Shown here in pieces: positions 45,964-53,896 of a DNA stretch of 64,000 nucleotides (the first letter of the stretch is position 1; each line of letters begins with the position of its first letter). Position numbers and translations under genes: made by a program. Source of the stretch: DATMNI01 sp963817515 (lineage in GTDB: Bacteria > Acidobacteriota > Terriglobia > Bryobacterales > Bryobacteraceae). The stretch covers positions 186,001 to 250,000 of the forward strand of contig CAWFPJ010000001.1 in assembly GCA_963817515.1 (NCBI GenBank), read 5' to 3'. The notes below the pieces were generated by a model, which was given only the letters and a program-made list of their open reading frames with translations, did not search any database and was not told where the DNA came from.

Positions 45964-46006
45964 GCCGGCAGGATTGCCGGCATGGCAGGCTAAAGCCTGC
46001 TCCACG
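45964..46006 (-). repeat. Double-hairpin dispersed element, copy 3
   Basis: On the minus strand it begins CGTGGAGCAGGCTTTAGCC. Hairpin 1 is GCAGGCT/AGCCTGC (46000..45985). Hairpin 2 is GCCGGCA/TGCCGGC with a 4-base loop (45981..45964). It lies directly after the VOC gene stop and before the kinase promoter, so it may also serve as a terminator for the VOC gene. Confidence 0.8.
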
Positions 46007-46789
46007 CTACTTGTGCAGCGGTTGGATCACTGAAAATGCCGCGCCTTGCGGATCGGCCAGCACCGCCATGCGTCCCGCCTCAGCGATAGTCATTGGCTCC
46101 ATATAGAGCGTGGCGCCGAGTTCTTTGGCCTTGGCTGCTGTGGCATCGCAATCGGCTGTCAGGAAGAAGGAAATCCAGTGCGGCGGCACGTTCGGATTCT
46201 GGTGTTGGGGAGGCCGGATTCCACCAATGAACTCTTCGCCATTCTTGATGTGCAGGTAGCCGGAATCGTCCTGGCCGGGCATAATTTGCCAGCCGAAAAC
46301 CGTCGCATAAAACACCGCAGCCGCGGCTTGATCGGGACTGTCCAAATCGGCCCAGCACAATGTGCCAGGAACCTTTCCGATACCTGTGCCGGTATGCTTG
46401 TTGGCTTGCCACACGCAGAACGCCGCGCCCGTGGGATCCTCAAGGACCGCCATCCGGCCAAAATCGTAAACATCGAACGGCGCTGCCACCACCTTTCCGC
46501 CGGCCGCGGCTGCCTTATCCGCGGTGGCGTCTGCGCTTTCCACCGCAACATAGATCATCCAGTGCGGCGGAATTCCCTGCGACTGCATCTCGGGCTTCAG
46601 CCGGTAAGCTGCGGCGGCATTGCGTCCCTCAAGATTGAACATGGTATAGACCTCATCCGGGCCCATGGGAAAATCGACCGCCGCCCAATCGAAAATTCCG
46701 GCATAGAATGCCTTGGCGGCGTTCTGGTCCGTAGTCGCCAGCTCAATCCAGCAGAACGATCCCGGCGCATGCTTTTCAATATTCGGCAT
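46007..46789 (-). CDS. Two-domain VOC (glyoxalase-fold) protein
   Basis: The 260-residue protein has two vicinal-oxygen-chelate modules. The first starts at SFCWIELATTDQNAAKAFYAGIFDW and ends ...VLEDPTGAAFCVWQA. The second starts at TLCWADLDSPDQAAAAVFYATVFGW and ends ...VLADPQGAAFSVIQP. This pattern is common in cytoplasmic VOC proteins of unknown substrate, related to those annotated as glyoxalase/bleomycin-resistance-like. A TATACT box (46802..46797) ends seven bases before the ATG, again compatible with a leaderless mRNA. Confidence 0.9.
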   Translation of the reverse strand: MPNIEKHAPGSFCWIELATTDQNAAKAFYAGIFDWAAVDFPMGPDEVYTMFNLEGRNAAAAYRLKPEMQSQGIPPHWMIYVAVESADATADKAAAAGGKVVAAPFDVYDFGRMAVLEDPTGAAFCVWQANKHTGTGIGKVPGTLCWADLDSPDQAAAAVFYATVFGWQIMPGQDDSGYLHIKNGEEFIGGIRPPQHQNPNVPPHWISFFLTADCDATAAKAKELGATLYMEPMTIAEAGRMAVLADPQGAAFSVIQPLHK

Positions 46790-46831
46790 GAGGGGGAGTA
46801 TAGCAGAGCGATAGTGAGATCATTGGAACTG

Positions 46832-47263
46832 ATGGAGAGCCCCAACGCGGTTCCGCCGGCACTGGGCCGCATATATGGCGATGACTGGTCCATTGCCAAC
46901 GTCGCCAGGCTGCTGCGCTTCAATGCGGCACGGGGCGTGCTGCGCGATGGGGCCGCGTTGACTGGCAGCCTGCTGGCCGTCAACCGCGACTACGTTCGAA
47001 CGGTTTCGGCGCGGCATCTTCCCACGCACGTCTCGGTGACGTTCACGCGCGACCAGTCCGGCAACTGTTGGCATGCCGCGCTTTGTTTTGCCAGCGCGGA
47101 TGCTTTCCTGCCATGGGACAACGCCATCGCCGAGCGGTGGCTGGCGGCCCTATTCGGCGAAGACCGCCCGCGTGTGCGCGAGGAGCCGCAATCCATATCC
47201 GGTGAAGAGGCGCGCCCGGGCGTGCGGCATTTCAAACTGGATGCAGCCGGCGGCTTTCATTGA
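46832..47263 (+). CDS. Hypothetical protein, 143 residues
   Basis: An open frame (MESPNAVPPALGRIYGDDWS...) with natural amino-acid composition, Trp and Cys residues included, between two minus-strand genes. The ATG at 46832 is chosen; a GTG at 46814 is also in frame. It has no signal peptide or membrane segment. The C-terminal 32 bases overlap the end of the MarR gene tail to tail. No family is recognised, and no cysteine or histidine pattern suggests an enzyme. Coding status is inferred from length and composition. Confidence 0.55.
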   Translation: MESPNAVPPALGRIYGDDWSIANVARLLRFNAARGVLRDGAALTGSLLAVNRDYVRTVSARHLPTHVSVTFTRDQSGNCWHAALCFASADAFLPWDNAIAERWLAALFGEDRPRVREEPQSISGEEARPGVRHFKLDAAGGFH

Positions 47264-47717
47264 TTTCACGCGCGGTGATTTCACGCGTGCTGGTTTCTTC
47301 GGCATGACGGCCGAGCTTTTTCAGCAAGGCCACGGCCTCAATACGTTCGGCAGCGGTGAGACCCTCGGCAGCCTTGTCCATGGCCGCCTCATGGTGGGCG
47401 AAGGCGCATTCAATCAACTTTCGGCCCTGTTCAGACAAATGAACCACGCGGGCGCGACGGTCCTTGGGATCGTTGCAGCGCGAAACCAAACCCTTTCGCT
47501 CCAACCGGTCGACCGCGGTGGTGATCGATCCGCTGGTCAGGCGCACCAGGGAGCCAATCTGATTGACGGGCGTAGGTCCTTTGTGAAGAATAACTTCCAG
47601 CACTGCGAAGTCCGAGAAACCAATTCCCAGGGAATGAATATGCCGTTCCGCATGCGCCCGCAGCGCGTCGAACGCCTTCCAGAGAACCAGCCACAAATGC
47701 GTACCGCTTTCTTTCAT
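47232..47717 (-). CDS. MarR family transcriptional regulator
   Basis: The 161-residue winged-helix regulator shows GFSDFAVLEVILHKGPTPVNQIGSLVRLTSGSITTAVDRLERKGLVSRCNDPKDRRARVVHLSEQG, the full MarR wing and recognition-helix pattern. Two inverted repeats lie directly upstream of its start, so it probably regulates itself and perhaps genes nearby. The ligand and the regulated pathway are unknown; the closest genes are the VOC protein and a hypothetical protein. Confidence 0.93.
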   Translation of the reverse strand: MKESGTHLWLVLWKAFDALRAHAERHIHSLGIGFSDFAVLEVILHKGPTPVNQIGSLVRLTSGSITTAVDRLERKGLVSRCNDPKDRRARVVHLSEQGRKLIECAFAHHEAAMDKAAEGLTAAERIEAVALLKKLGRHAEETSTREITAREINESRRLHPV

Positions 47718-47718
47718 G

Positions 47719-47736
47719 AGGTGAAATCCTTCACCT
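47719..47736. promoter_or_regulatory. Inverted repeat at the MarR gene start (candidate operator 1)
   Basis: AGGTGAA-ATCC-TTCACCT is a perfect 7-bp inverted repeat beginning two bases upstream of the MarR start codon and overlapping its ribosome binding region (AAGGTGAAGG on the minus strand). It could be an operator or an mRNA hairpin masking the start. Confidence 0.5.
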
Positions 47737-47754
47737 TACAATCTTAGCATCGAT

Positions 47755-47772
47755 TATCTTGAAGCAAAGATA
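47755..47772. promoter_or_regulatory. TATCTT-N6-AAGATA palindrome (candidate MarR operator 2)
   Basis: An 18-bp site with 6-bp arms, 38 bases upstream of the MarR start, resembles the TATCTxGA-type palindromes bound by several MarR regulators (MhqR-like). It lies where a MarR promoter would be. Confidence 0.5.
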
Positions 47773-47898
47773 TATAGCATCAGGGCTGCTGATTAGTACT
47801 CATGGAACTTACGTACCGGAGTTTTCTAGAGTTTTCCTTACCAAAATTTAGGATGAAGAAAAGCGAATATCGGTTAAAGTAACTGTATAGACACCCAA

Positions 47899-48351
47899 AT
47901 GCATAAAGCTCTCAACCCATCTCGCGGCAGTGGGACCAGACGTTCTTTGAATCTCGCCCGGGTGCTCCTAGTGCATGGTGAACTTGCACCTCGGCTGGCC
48001 CTCCGAACCATCCTGCAGGCCGGCGGATATTTTGTGGATGTCGCGGCATCGCCCGCAGAAGCCATTGCCAAGTTGGACGAAGGCCATTATGAGCTGGTAT
48101 TGAGCGACAATCATTTTGGCTCTCCGCAGGCTGGCCGCAATTTGTTAGCCTACGCACGGGTTAAGGATTACCGGCCGGCAACCGCTTTGATCACTTCGTA
48201 CGAGCCACTGCTCAAGCGCAAGCCGGGGCGCGGCAATCATCAGATGGCGATTCATACGGAGAACCTGCCTAACCTGCTGGGTGAGATTGCCGAGTTGATC
48301 GGCGTGCGGGCCTGCCGGCGGTATCGGCCGCTGCGGCACGCAGCAGTCTAG
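47899..48351 (+). CDS. Degenerate receiver-domain (CheY-like) protein
   Basis: The 150-residue protein has a receiver-like fold order (ARVLLVHGELAPRLALRTILQAGGYFVDVAASPAEAI, then LVLSDNHFG with Asp70). The conserved acidic pair after the first strand is replaced by His26-Gly27, and no clear switch Lys follows the fourth strand. The C-terminus is Arg rich. It may be a pseudo-receiver that works without phosphorylation. It stands alone; the 181 bases before it are AT-rich and likely hold its promoter. A terminator follows. Confidence 0.75.
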   Translation: MHKALNPSRGSGTRRSLNLARVLLVHGELAPRLALRTILQAGGYFVDVAASPAEAIAKLDEGHYELVLSDNHFGSPQAGRNLLAYARVKDYRPATALITSYEPLLKRKPGRGNHQMAIHTENLPNLLGEIAELIGVRACRRYRPLRHAAV

Positions 48352-48390
48352 CCGCTGCACGCGGCAGTCTAGCTCCACCAAAAAGACTAC

Positions 48391-48421
48391 GGGCCGGGTG
48401 GCTTGCTGAACCGCCCGGCCC
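48391..48421. terminator. Bidirectional rho-independent terminator
   Basis: GGGCCGGGTGG pairs with CCGCCCGGCCC (one G-U) around a 9-base loop. T-rich sequence (TTTAGTTT) follows on the plus strand and AGTCTTTTTGG on the minus strand. It separates the convergent receiver and FecR genes. Confidence 0.8.
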
Positions 48422-48455
48422 GTTTAGTTTAGAACCGGCGACACGATCGCCGGCG

Positions 48456-49556
48456 TTACTTGCCGTGGCCGCCGCCACCACTGGCGCCGCCACCTCCGCC
48501 ATGGCCCGCCGATGAGGCGCCGGCGGATGATGCCGCAGTCGATCCAGAGGACATAGTCGCGGCAGAACTCATGCTGGGCCCCGATGAGGCAACGGCACCC
48601 GAGTACCCGCCTGAACTAGCGCCCATCGAAGGGTAATAGCCGCCAGTGCCGCCGCCGTAACCGCCGCCACGCGGAACCGGAGGCGCCACATAGTACATGC
48701 GGGCCACCGTATTCGGGCTCCAGTAACGGTATCCGTAAGGGCTGTAAATGTTGGAGCCGCATGGGATATACGTCACCATGCCGTACCAGTTGTTGTAACG
48801 CCATCCACACGGGTTGTAGCAGGGGCTATTAACGGGCACGCCGTTTACGGGTATGCCGACAGCATCCACAAGGTTGGTGCGGTAATTTGTGCCGTAATTC
48901 GTGCAGCCGTAGTCGTGAACCTGTTTGGCTGAGGAGACATTGGCCATGGCGACATTCTCGGCGCGCCGTTTGCTCCAGCGGTCCAGCGCGTCGGTGTCTT
49001 CCTTGTTGAACTTTTCAACGGAGGCCGTGTTGCTATCGAGACTCAGCATCCTGCCGGCGCCCACCGGTGTGGTCTGTTCGCCGGTGGTGACCGAGGCCAC
49101 GCCATCGAAAACCTTGACACGCCCGGGCTCCAGATCGAACCGATATAAACCGTGCTTGGCGATCAGGATGGACGCTTTGTTGGCCACTACGGTCACATTG
49201 GTATCTTTGGCGATTTCATCGGCTTCCACCACCGCCGAACCGGTAAGAACTTCGAGCCGGGTGTCGATGAGCCGGTTGGTGATCATGCGGAAGGAGCTGT
49301 TTTCGCCGACGCGAAGAAACACGCCCGGGCTCAGGAGAACTTCGGCGCGGCCTTCCTCAGTCCGCAGCACCATTTTCTCTTTGACATCGGGGAAGCTGGT
49401 GAGCGACGGCTGCACCAGTTGATCGCCGACAAAGACCTTGCCCTCAACATATGCCACCAAGCCGGATTTAGCCGAGATCACGGGTTGCGCCGATGCCCCA
49501 ATCGCACCCAGCGCGAGAATGGCAGCGGTAAGCGCCACACTCGAAACGTGCTTCAT
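48456..49556 (-). CDS. Secreted FecR-domain protein with Gly/Ser-rich tail
   Basis: The start is ATG 49556 with GAGG five bases upstream, followed by a signal peptide (VALTAAILALGAIGASAQP). Residues about 30-190 contain a FecR-like beta domain (VEGKVFVGDQLV, RTEEGRAEVLLSPGVFLRVGENSSFRM, GRVKVFDGVASVTTGEQTTPVGAGRML). Then comes a Tyr/Asn/Cys-rich segment with several Cys (DYGCTNYGTNYRTN, NSPCYNPCGWRYNNWYG), and finally about 85 residues of Gly, Ser and Ala. Membrane-bound FecR proteins are anti-sigma partners. This one lacks a cytoplasmic part or a sigma gene, so it is more likely a secreted structural or ligand-binding protein. About 366 residues. Confidence 0.82.
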   Translation of the reverse strand: MKHVSSVALTAAILALGAIGASAQPVISAKSGLVAYVEGKVFVGDQLVQPSLTSFPDVKEKMVLRTEEGRAEVLLSPGVFLRVGENSSFRMITNRLIDTRLEVLTGSAVVEADEIAKDTNVTVVANKASILIAKHGLYRFDLEPGRVKVFDGVASVTTGEQTTPVGAGRMLSLDSNTASVEKFNKEDTDALDRWSKRRAENVAMANVSSAKQVHDYGCTNYGTNYRTNLVDAVGIPVNGVPVNSPCYNPCGWRYNNWYGMVTYIPCGSNIYSPYGYRYWSPNTVARMYYVAPPVPRGGGYGGGTGGYYPSMGASSGGYSGAVASSGPSMSSAATMSSGSTAASSAGASSAGHGGGGGASGGGGHGK

Positions 49557-49635
49557 AAACACCTCACTCTACTTCACTTTATAGCTTGCGCACTGGCAGA
49601 GCCGTTGTCAATAGGCACACACTGTATCTTTGGAA

Positions 49636-50961
49636 CTACAGACGCACGATCTTAGAAGAGTTCACACCTCTTAATGCATTGCGTGTATCCACGATAAGGG
49701 GCGCCCGGGACAATAGCGCCCGATAGTCAAAGGCTGCGTGGTCGGTGATGATGACGGCGCAATCGGCGGAGGCGACGGCGTCTTCCGGGCTCGAAATGAG
49801 GTCGAGGCCCTCCACCCGGAGGTGGGGAACATGAGGGTCGCTATAGGAAATGATGCCGCCGCGGCGTTTCAGCAGCAGCATGATGTCGAGCGCCGGAGAC
49901 TCGCGCACATCGTCGATATTGCGCTTGTACGCCACCCCCAGCACGTGAATCTTCGATCCCTTAACCGGCTTGCCGGCATCGTTGAGCGCGTTCTGTATTT
50001 TGTCCACCACGAAATCCGGCATCTGCCCGTTGATATAGCCGGCCAGTTCGATGAACCGCGCCTCAATGCCCGCCTGCCTGGTCTTCCAGGAAAGGTAAAA
50101 CGGGTCGATCGGGATGCAGTGCCCGCCCAGCCCCGGGCCGGGATAAAACGGCATGAAGCCGAACGGCTTGGTGGCCGCGGCATCGATCACTTCCCAGACG
50201 TTGATCCCCATACGGTCGCACATCAAGGCGATCTCATTGGCCAGCCCGATGTTGATCATGCGGAAAGTGTTCTCCAGCAGCTTGACCATTTCGGCCACCT
50301 GGGTGGAAGCTACCGGCACCACGTGGTCCAGGGCCTGTGAGTAAAACAGGCGGCCCATCTCAGTGCAGCCGGCCGTGCAGCCGCCGACCACCTTCGGAAT
50401 GTTGGAGGTGTGGAAATTCGGATTGCCTGGGTCCACTCGTTCCGGTGAGAAACACAGGAAGAAATCGCGGCCCACTTCCAGGCCCGACTTGGCAAGCATG
50501 GGCAGCACCAGCTCGTCGGTGGTACCGGGATAGGTAGTGGATTCCAGAATCACCAGCGTGCCGGCATGGAAATAGCGCGCGATTTCCTGGCTGGCGGACA
50601 CGATGTAGCTCATGTCCGGGTCCTTGGTTTTGCGCAGCGGCGTGGGAACGCAGATGTTGATGGTATCGAGTTCCTGGACGGCTGCGAAATCGGTGGTGGC
50701 GCGCAGTTTGCCGGCTTCCACCAACGGAGCCAGAGTGGCAGTAGGGATATCGCCGATGTAGGAATCACCCGCGTTGACGCGGCGAACTTTCTCTTCGCTG
50801 AGGTCGATGCCGGTGACCGTGAAACCGGCCCTGGCAAACTCAACGGCCAGCGGCAGGCCCACATAGCCCAGCCCGACGATTCCAACGCGGGCGCGTCGGG
50901 AGCTGATTTTCTCGGCCAGCATCTGGGCCGTGGCTCGGATCGCGAACGGTGTTTCAAGCAT
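49636..50961 (-). CDS. UDP-N-acetyl-hexosamine/UDP-sugar 6-dehydrogenase (WbpA/WecC type)
   Basis: The start is ATG 50961 (a GTG at 50991 is in frame). The 441-residue protein has an NAD-binding Rossmann site VGIVGLGYVGLPLA, ICVPTPL, ESTTYPGTT and CFSPERVDPGN. The catalytic Cys is in GPGLGGHCIPIDPFYLSWK, and a C-terminal UDP-binding domain (VLGVAYKRNIDDVRESPALDI) follows. It oxidises a UDP-sugar at C6 to the uronic acid for surface polysaccharide. The sequence is of the WbpA/WecC group, so UDP-GlcNAc or UDP-ManNAc is more likely than UDP-glucose. No glycosyltransferase genes are adjacent. Confidence 0.9.
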   Translation of the reverse strand: MLETPFAIRATAQMLAEKISSRRARVGIVGLGYVGLPLAVEFARAGFTVTGIDLSEEKVRRVNAGDSYIGDIPTATLAPLVEAGKLRATTDFAAVQELDTINICVPTPLRKTKDPDMSYIVSASQEIARYFHAGTLVILESTTYPGTTDELVLPMLAKSGLEVGRDFFLCFSPERVDPGNPNFHTSNIPKVVGGCTAGCTEMGRLFYSQALDHVVPVASTQVAEMVKLLENTFRMINIGLANEIALMCDRMGINVWEVIDAAATKPFGFMPFYPGPGLGGHCIPIDPFYLSWKTRQAGIEARFIELAGYINGQMPDFVVDKIQNALNDAGKPVKGSKIHVLGVAYKRNIDDVRESPALDIMLLLKRRGGIISYSDPHVPHLRVEGLDLISSPEDAVASADCAVIITDHAAFDYRALLSRAPLIVDTRNALRGVNSSKIVRL

Positions 50962-51005
50962 TAAGCTGCTATTGTCCCATATACGCACCACAGCCGATGT
51001 GCTCT

Positions 51006-51044
51006 CTCTGCGTTTTGCTCCGCGCCTCAGCGGCTCTGCGGTTG
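51006..51044 (-). repeat. Solo copy of the GxxExxY-associated repeat
   Basis: The plus strand runs from CTCTGCGTTTTGCTCC to CTCTGCGGTTGA, aligned end to end with the repeat at 11590-11630 and the inverted one at 11082-11124. No GxxExxY gene is beside it. It lies between the divergent UDP-sugar dehydrogenase and aldehyde dehydrogenase genes. Confidence 0.65.
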
Positions 51045-51134
51045 ATCAGGCGCGATTTGACAATTGACGCCATTCTCAATTACTGTACAACCGAACGGAG
51101 TGCTTGCCTCGAAAGAGCTCGAAAAGAGAACCAT

Positions 51135-52634
51135 ATGACCATCACCTTGCAGAAGCCATCGCTCAGTCCGGCCGCCGCGAAGTTCCTGGCGAAGGAGCCC
51201 AAGCTTTTCATCAATGGAAAATGGGTAGCCGCAGTCAGCGGCAAGACCTTTCCCGTCGAAGACCCGGCGACCGAAGAGATCATCGCTCAAGTGCCTGCCG
51301 GTGACAAGGCCGACATCGACCTTGCCGTCGCCGCCGCACGCCGGGCCTTCGAATCCGGCCCCTGGTCACGCATCTCGCCAGCCGATCGGTCGCGCCTGAT
51401 ATGGCGCCTTGGCGACCTGCTGGAGCAACACAGCGACGAGTTCGCCGAACTCGAAGCCCTCGACAACGGCAAGCCCGTAACCAATGCCCGCAGGGGCGAT
51501 GTGCAGGGCTCCATCGAGATGTTCCGCTACATGGCCGGGTGGGCAACGCGTTTGAACGGAGAGTCGATTCCCGTCTCCAGTCCGGGTAATTGGCATGCCT
51601 ACACTTTGCGGGAACCCGTTGGCGTAGTCGGCCAGATCATCCCGTGGAATTTCCCGCTCATGATGGCGGCATGGAAGATCGCACCGGCGCTGGCAGCCGG
51701 GTGCACGATTGTCCTCAAGCCGGCCGAGCAGACCCCGCTTTCCGCCCTTCGCCTGGGGGAGCTGATTCAGGAAGTGGGCATCCCCGATGGCGTCGTCAAC
51801 ATAGTAACGGGATTTGGCGAGACCGCCGGCGCAGCACTAGCCGAGCATCCCGACGTGGACAAGGTGGCATTCACCGGGTCCACCGAAGTTGGAAAACTGA
51901 TCGTGAAGGCCGCCGCTGAAAATCTCAAGCGGGTCTCGCTCGAACTTGGCGGCAAGTCTCCGGCTATTGTTTTTCCGGATGCTGACCTGGATCTCGCCAT
52001 TGCCGGAACGGCTTCCGCCATCTTCTACAATCAGGGACAGTGCTGTACGGCCGGCTCGCGCCTCTTTGCGCACAAGTCTATCTACGACCGCATCGTCGAC
52101 GGCGTAGTGGCAGAGGCCGCCAAGATGAAGATCGGGCACGGACTCGACCGGACTGTCAATCTGGGCCCTCTGGTTTCGAAAGAGCAGCATCAGCGCGTTA
52201 CGGGCTTCATCGAATCCGGCCGCAGCGAGGGCGCCGAGGTGGTTACGGGCGGACAGACTTCCGGCTCCCAGGGCTACTTCGTCGAACCCACCGTGCTGGC
52301 TGGGACCAACCGGAACATGCGAGTGGTCCGGGAGGAAATTTTTGGCCCCGTTGTCTGCGTTCAATCGTTCGACGACGAAGATCTGGACGCAGTGGCGCGG
52401 TTCGCAAACGACACCGAATACGGCCTGCAGGCCAGTGTGTGGACGCGCAATTTGCGCGTGGCTCACATGATGGCGCGCAAGATCAAAGCCGGCACCATCT
52501 GCATCAACACGCACAATTACGGCGATCCGGCCTGGCCCTTTGGAGGGTACAAACAGTCCGGCTGGGGCCGTGAAATGGGCAAGGAAGTCATGGAGCACTA
52601 CACCGAAACGAAATCCGTCGCGGCAAGGCTGTAA
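51135..52634 (+). CDS. NAD(P)-dependent aldehyde dehydrogenase (ALDH1/2-like)
   Basis: The start is ATG 51135, giving 499 residues. It has all ALDH motifs: KLFINGKWVAAVSGKTFPVEDPATEE at the N-terminus, PWNFPLMMAAWKIAPALAAG, FTGSTEVG, the general base Glu in LELGGKSP, nucleophile Cys in GQCCTAGS and EIFGPV. The C-terminus PWPFGGYKQSGWGREMGKEVMEHYTETK fits the retinal/betaine/acetaldehyde-type class. It could oxidise acetaldehyde from ethanolamine but the eut operon is 9 kb away. An AraC-type gene lies downstream on the other strand. Confidence 0.94.
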   Translation: MTITLQKPSLSPAAAKFLAKEPKLFINGKWVAAVSGKTFPVEDPATEEIIAQVPAGDKADIDLAVAAARRAFESGPWSRISPADRSRLIWRLGDLLEQHSDEFAELEALDNGKPVTNARRGDVQGSIEMFRYMAGWATRLNGESIPVSSPGNWHAYTLREPVGVVGQIIPWNFPLMMAAWKIAPALAAGCTIVLKPAEQTPLSALRLGELIQEVGIPDGVVNIVTGFGETAGAALAEHPDVDKVAFTGSTEVGKLIVKAAAENLKRVSLELGGKSPAIVFPDADLDLAIAGTASAIFYNQGQCCTAGSRLFAHKSIYDRIVDGVVAEAAKMKIGHGLDRTVNLGPLVSKEQHQRVTGFIESGRSEGAEVVTGGQTSGSQGYFVEPTVLAGTNRNMRVVREEIFGPVVCVQSFDDEDLDAVARFANDTEYGLQASVWTRNLRVAHMMARKIKAGTICINTHNYGDPAWPFGGYKQSGWGREMGKEVMEHYTETKSVAARL

Positions 52635-52638
52635 GGCG

Positions 52639-52767
52639 CTATTTCTCTACAGGCACGGGCATCGGGGCGGGCGCCAGACGGTTGGCGTTCTGGAACCGGA
52701 GCATCCAGCCGGGATACTCAGGCGGCAGTGCGCTGACCTTGCCTGATTCTGCAATTCCCCGGGCGCG
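52639..52767 (-). pseudogene. Possible C-terminal gene fragment
   Basis: Between the aldehyde dehydrogenase and AraC stops, one minus-strand frame reads ARGIAESGKVSALPPEYPGW followed by MLRFQNANRLAPAPMPVPVEK and a TAG at 52641..52639. It has no start and follows a stop, so it may be the remains of a lost gene. The protein is not recognised. Confidence 0.25.
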
Positions 52768-53697
52768 TCAGGCCACCGCCGCTTGTTCGGAAGCGTCCAG
52801 GCCGAGCATCTGCCGTACTCGCGTTACCTCTTCCCTGGGAGTCTGGCCGAAGTAGCGCTTGAACTCTCTGCTGAACTGCGAAGGGCTTTCGTAACCCACT
52901 CTGTCCGCGGCTGCCGCTGCGCCCAAACCGTCATGCGCCATGAACATCCGCGCCTTGTGCAGGCGGACGGCTTTCAGGTACTGCAGCGGTGAAGTCTCCG
53001 TCACGGTCTTGAAATTGTGATGGAAGGCGGATACGCTCACGCCGATTTCCTCAGCCATGCGCGCCACGTCCAGCGGCTCCGCGTACTTGCAGTGTATCCG
53101 CTGCAACACCGCGTGAATCTGCGCTACCTGCCCGTTCCGGCCCAGCATCGCCAGGAGCGCATCGCCGCGCGGGCCGCACAACACACGATAGGTGATCTCC
53201 CGCACGATACCGGGGCCCAGCACCAGCGCCTCAACCGGCGAGCGTAAGCACTCCAGCAGCCTCACGGCGGCTTCGCTTAACGGTGCGTCCAGCGGAGTTG
53301 CGCACATACTTCTCTGGTCATCGGAGGGGCCCTGTCGCCTGACATCCATCTTGATGGCCAGCTCGCTCAGAACCGCCAGATCCATACGGACCGATAATCC
53401 CAGCATCGGCTCCCCGTGTCCGGTTTCCGTTTCGCATTCGAACGGAAGCGGTACCGATAAGACCAGGTAGTTGTTCGCGTCGTAGATAAAACGCCGGTCC
53501 CCGAGGTAACCTTTCTTGCGGCCGTTTGCGACAATGAAAACGCTGGGGTCATACATGACCGGCGTGCGCGGATAGTTACGGTCCGCACGCGCCAGCCTCA
53601 CCCCATCCAGGAGGGATGCGCGCATCCCCTCGCCCGTAGTCAGTCTGGCCAACAACTCCTTCATCCTTCGCCGATTCTTCTCGAGGGTTGTATCCAT
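52768..53697 (-). CDS. AraC family transcriptional regulator
   Basis: The start is ATG 53697, giving 309 residues. The N-terminal domain matches the AraC-type N-terminal ligand domain (YDPSVFIVANGRKKGYLGDRRFIYDANNYLVLSVPLPFE). Two helix-turn-helix motifs are at the C-terminus (LDVARMAEEIGVSVSAFHHNFKTVTETSPLQYLKAVRLHKAR and AAAADRVGYESPSQFSREFKRYFGQTP). This subclass often sits beside aldehyde or alcohol dehydrogenases and reductases it controls, which fits the neighbouring ALDH gene, convergent here. The inducer is unknown. Confidence 0.93.
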   Translation of the reverse strand: MDTTLEKNRRRMKELLARLTTGEGMRASLLDGVRLARADRNYPRTPVMYDPSVFIVANGRKKGYLGDRRFIYDANNYLVLSVPLPFECETETGHGEPMLGLSVRMDLAVLSELAIKMDVRRQGPSDDQRSMCATPLDAPLSEAAVRLLECLRSPVEALVLGPGIVREITYRVLCGPRGDALLAMLGRNGQVAQIHAVLQRIHCKYAEPLDVARMAEEIGVSVSAFHHNFKTVTETSPLQYLKAVRLHKARMFMAHDGLGAAAAADRVGYESPSQFSREFKRYFGQTPREEVTRVRQMLGLDASEQAAVA

Positions 53698-53896
53698 AAG
53701 CGACCGTCTTTCCCATTCAGTATAGACGCGAGGCCTTCTTCTGACGAGGTATTCTCCGATGGTTTGCAGAATTAGGCAAGGGAGGCCGTTATAAGGGCCT
53801 CTCAGGGATAAAGATGTATGGTGCAAAAGACTTCATCTCGGATACACTACAAAATGACCGTTGGGACAAATAGATTTTCTTGAGGAGAAAACGCCA

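Noticed and set aside
48456..48720. The Gly/Ser/Ala-rich C-terminus of the FecR protein considered as a frameshift artefact
   Set aside because: The composition is coherent to the stop codon and such tails are common in secreted proteins; the other frames give no domain.
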